DNA from: Candidatus Methanophagaceae archaeon
GTDB taxonomy: Archaea > Halobacteriota > Syntropharchaeia > Alkanophagales > Methanospirareceae
DNA length: 8,698 nt
Assembly: GCA_013374505.1 (NCBI GenBank)
Contig: QENJ01000098.1
Location: 1 to 8,698 of the forward strand
Reading direction: 5' to 3'
The notes under the pieces are model-generated. The model did not search any database. It worked only from the letters and a program-made list of their open reading frames with translations, and had not been told where the DNA came from. A program made the position numbers and the translations under genes. Of the stretch, positions 6,860 to 8,698 are shown in pieces; position 1 is the stretch's first letter, and every line of letters begins with the position of its first letter.

Positions 6860-7453
6860 ATGCAAATAAAAAAAATCAAAGTTTCCAATTTCAAGAGTTT
6901 TGATGAAGTAGAGATAGAGCTTGGAAGATTTAACGTTCTGATAGGAGCAAATGCTTCCGGGAAATCAAACTTTATAAATATTCTCCAGTTCATTAAAGAT
7001 ATAGCCGAGTATGGTTTGGATAATGCAATTTCTATGCAAGGAGGTGTGGACTATATAAGGAATATAAATATAGGCTGTTCTAAAAATCTTTCCATAGAAT
7101 TACATATTGATTCCAAAGACAAGCCCATTAAAACATTCGGATTTGGGAAAGGAGAAGATAGAAGAGTTATCGGTATTTCTGCTTATGAATTCATGTATAA
7201 GTTCAGCATCGAATTCTATAAAAGAAGAAAAGGGTACAGAGTTGCAGATGAAAGGTTGGTCGCCAAGTGTGATTTTGAAAATGTAGAATTAGAAAAGGAA
7301 AAAATGAAACTACGGGAAAAGGAAAAAATAGGAGAAGGAGAACTTATTTTTATTAATGATAAAGGACGGGTCAAATATGACTTAAAAACCGTGGACACAC
7401 AGATAAAGAAGGAGGATTTAATCTCCCACTTTTTTCTAAAAAAGAATTTTTAG
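6860..7453 (+). CDS. RecF/OLD-like AAA ATPase, N-terminal part (frame ends early)
   Basis: This 197-residue frame is the first half of an SMC/RecF-type ABC ATPase (AAA_21-like predicted ATPase). It opens with MQIKKIKVSNFKSF, the standard strand-turn of the family, and has Walker A GANASGKSN at 29-37. The rest is the mixed alpha/beta arm, with a charged Lys/Glu helix near 145-158. It has no signature motif, Walker B or switch histidine; those are encoded in another frame from 7444 to 8181, so this product alone could not hydrolyse ATP. The start is supported by GGGGT at 6849-6853. The frame ends at TAG 7451-7453, just past A AAA AAG (7438-7444), where a -1 shift would join the two parts into a protein of about 440 residues, a normal length. 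The gene is AT-rich (30 % GC in 6961-7020). Whether it is a pseudogene, sequence error or programmed frameshift is unresolved. Confidence 0.8.
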   Translation: MQIKKIKVSNFKSFDEVEIELGRFNVLIGANASGKSNFINILQFIKDIAEYGLDNAISMQGGVDYIRNINIGCSKNLSIELHIDSKDKPIKTFGFGKGEDRRVIGISAYEFMYKFSIEFYKRRKGYRVADERLVAKCDFENVELEKEKMKLREKEKIGEGELIFINDKGRVKYDLKTVDTQIKKEDLISHFFLKKNF

Positions 7454-7505
7454 GGGAAAAAATATCTTCTAAGGAATTATTTATTGAGAGTCCAATATTT
7501 TTCCC
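7438..7505 (+). promoter_or_regulatory. Possible -1 ribosomal frameshift site: slippery heptamer plus downstream stem
   Basis: In the zero frame the codons read ctA AAA AAG, the canonical X XXY YYZ slippery heptamer, at 7438-7444. A -1 slip enters precisely the frame of the C-terminal ATPase half (next codon GAA at 7444). The zero-frame TAG (7451-7453) lies in the spacer. From 7454, GGGAAAAAATAT can pair with ATATTTTTCCC (7495-7505) as 11 pairs with one bulged A and a 29-base loop, nine bases past the heptamer. AAGGAGG (7409-7415) lies upstream, though 22 bases away, farther than known stimulatory sites. The stem is mostly A-U and so weak. A plain one-base deletion in the A6 run gives the same picture. 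Confidence 0.35.
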
Positions 7506-8181
7506 GCCTCTATCCCTTGGAATAAGTAATCTATCCGTTGGAATAAGTAATTTTTTCAGTGCTATTTCAATATATGACCTTGACCCAAAAATATCAAAAA
7601 AAGCTACTTTGATTACCGGAAAGACCGAACTTGAGCATGATGGATCCAATTTGGCAATCGTTCTGAAAAATATTTTGGATGATAGAAAAAAAGCGGAAAG
7701 GATTTCTAATCTGATAAAAGATCTCTTACCATTTATAGAAGAAATTACAGTAGAAAAGTTGCCAGACAAATCCTTGCTCGCCAGTTTAAAAGAAGTTTAT
7801 TATGGGAAGACAGTTTTGCCCGCTTTCCTGATTTCTGATGGGACAATAAACATAACTGCTTTGATAATTGCTCTTTATTTTGAGGCAAAGCCCTTAATTA
7901 TAATCGAAGAGCCGGAAAGGAATATTCATCCCTACCTTATTTCTAAAGTAATAGACATGATGAATGATGTTTCGGAAAGACAGAAAAAGCAGATCATAGT
8001 CAGTACGCACAACCCTGAAGTGATAAGATATACAGACAGAGAGAATATTTTACTCGTTCATCGAGATGATAAAGGGTTTTCTCAAATCTCCAGACCCACA
8101 GAAAAAGAGGAAGTGAAAATATTCTTGGAAAATAAGATGGGGATGGAAGAGCTTTATGTGCAAAATTTGTTAGAGTGGTAA
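7444..8181 (+). CDS. RecF/OLD-like AAA ATPase, C-terminal part (no start codon of its own)
   Basis: This is the second half of the ATPase, about 245 residues if read from the slippery site. It carries the motifs absent from the first half: signature-like ISDGT (7831-7845), Walker B IIIEEPE (about 7897-7917), and switch histidine STHNPE (His codon 8008-8010). Before them come ISIYDLDPK and the family stretch ITGKTELEHDGSNL (about 7609-7650). No ATG occurs in frame until about 7957, inside the ATPase core, and only TTG at 7606 precedes the conserved block, without a ribosome site. It therefore makes sense only as a fusion with the N-terminal part. It ends in TAA two bases before the ATG of the next gene, indicating an operon. 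A 21-base tandem duplication lies near its beginning. Confidence 0.8.
   Translation, partial: EFLGEKISSKELFIESPIFFPPLSLGISNLSVGISNFFSAISIYDLDPKISKKATLITGKTELEHDGSNLAIVLKNILDDRKKAERISNLIKDLLPFIEEITVEKLPDKSLLASLKEVYYGKTVLPAFLISDGTINITALIIALYFEAKPLIIIEEPERNIHPYLISKVIDMMNDVSERQKKQIIVSTHNPEVIRYTDRENILLVHRDDKGFSQISRPTEKEEVKIFLENKMGMEELYVQNLLEW
7510..7551 (+). repeat. Tandem duplication of a 21-base unit (20 of 21 identical)
   Basis: Two adjacent copies (7510-7530 and 7531-7551) differ at one base, C versus G at the seventh position, and share the core TTGGAATAAGTAAT. In the ATPase frame they encode LSLGISN and LSVGISN. The unit is seven codons, so the duplication keeps the frame. The near identity points to a recent slippage or duplication event. 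Confidence 0.85.
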
Positions 8182-8183
8182 AT

Positions 8184-8698
8184 ATGCCGATAAGCTACTA
8201 TACATTCTTCTCGAAGGTGACGATGATGAACGTTTTTTCAAGGCGATTCTGAAGCCACTTCTTCAAAGAACATATTCCACGATAAAGTACTGGAAATATT
8301 CGCAAAAAAAAACATGAGAACATAGCCCGTTTTATTAAAACGCTTAACTCAATGAATGCAGATTATATTTGTGCCAGAGACATTAATAACGCTCCTTGTA
8401 TAATCGCCAAAAGAGATAAAATAACACGCAAATTTAATCAAATACCCGCGACTAAGATAATAGTCGTGGTTAAAGAAATAGAAAGCTGGTATCTCGCAGG
8501 ACTGGATAAAAACACTTCTAAAAAATTGGGCATCCGTAAAAAGATGGGAACCACAGACAATTTTACCAAGGAACAGTTTAATCATTTAATACCTAGAAAC
8601 ATGCCGCGAATAGATTTTATGCGGAAAATTCTGGAAAACTATGATCTAGAAATAGCAAAAGAAAGGTGTGAGTCATTTGGATATTTCCTAAATAAATG
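8184..8698 (+). pseudogene. TOPRIM-like partner of the ATPase (DUF4276/RloB-like), frame broken twice and cut by the window edge
   Basis: The ATG at 8184 reads MPISYY and then stops making sense. The sensible protein continues in the next frame as ILLEGDDDERFFKAILKP (from about 8204) and hits TGA at 8315-8317. Beyond the A9 run (8304-8312) it resumes in the original frame with HENIARFIKTLNSMNADYI and continues open to the end. So about one base is missing near 8196-8206 and one is extra in the A9 run, together restoring phase. LEGDDDE fits the first acidic motif of TOPRIM nucleases, ARDINN (Asp codon 8379-8381) a later acidic motif, and EIESWYLAG (8475-8501) resembles DUF4276/RloB-type proteins. 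It would act as the nuclease effector controlled by the ATPase. The family name is my inference. As written, no full-length product is possible. Confidence 0.65.

Noticed and set aside
8349..8585. Minus-strand open frame of 78 codons
   Set aside because: It lies opposite the better-supported TOPRIM-like coding sequence and shows no family features.
1..8698. CRISPR array, tRNA, rRNA or insertion sequence
   Set aside because: No regularly spaced repeats, no cloverleaf or rRNA-like stretch, and no transposase motifs or terminal inverted repeats found by reading both strands.

Overview
The window looks like a euryarchaeal chromosome segment, probably from a methanogen or methane-oxidiser lineage of the Methanomicrobia/Syntrophoarchaeia type; that placement is a guess. 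The evidence is an archaeal RadA recombinase, three subunits of an A-type (archaeal) ATP synthase, TATA-box promoters with short leaders, and a GrpE co-chaperone, which among archaea occurs mainly in lineages that acquired the bacterial DnaK system.

Layout. Bases 1-225 hold no confident gene, only a short open frame at the left edge and a hairpin. radA lies on the minus strand (226-1173) and diverges from an operon of atpH, atpE and atpF (1371-2687), which is followed by a hairpin and U-rich terminator. A 1045-residue type IIG restriction-modification enzyme follows under its own promoter (2876-6013). Then come grpE (6079-6669) and a damaged two-gene cassette that runs off the right edge. The cassette encodes a RecF/OLD-like AAA ATPase (6860-8181, reading frame split at about 7440) and a TOPRIM-like protein (8184 to the end, frame disrupted twice).

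Two layers seem to be interleaved. radA, atpHEF and grpE are housekeeping genes, with GC near 50 % in hand-counted 60-base samples. The restriction enzyme and the ATPase/TOPRIM cassette are AT-rich (27 % and 30 % in equivalent samples) and look acquired. The atp cluster lacks I, K and C where they usually sit and is not followed by A, B and D. grpE has no dnaK in view.

The most interesting part is the right-hand cassette. It has the layout of two-gene ATPase plus TOPRIM-nuclease defence systems (PARIS or AbiL in general plan). The ATPase frame breaks exactly at a canonical -1 slippery heptamer, A AAA AAG, followed nine bases later by a potential stem-loop. That could be programmed frameshifting. 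Against it, the partner gene carries two further frame breaks without slippery sites, which favours decay or sequence error. No tRNA, rRNA, CRISPR array or insertion sequence was seen.
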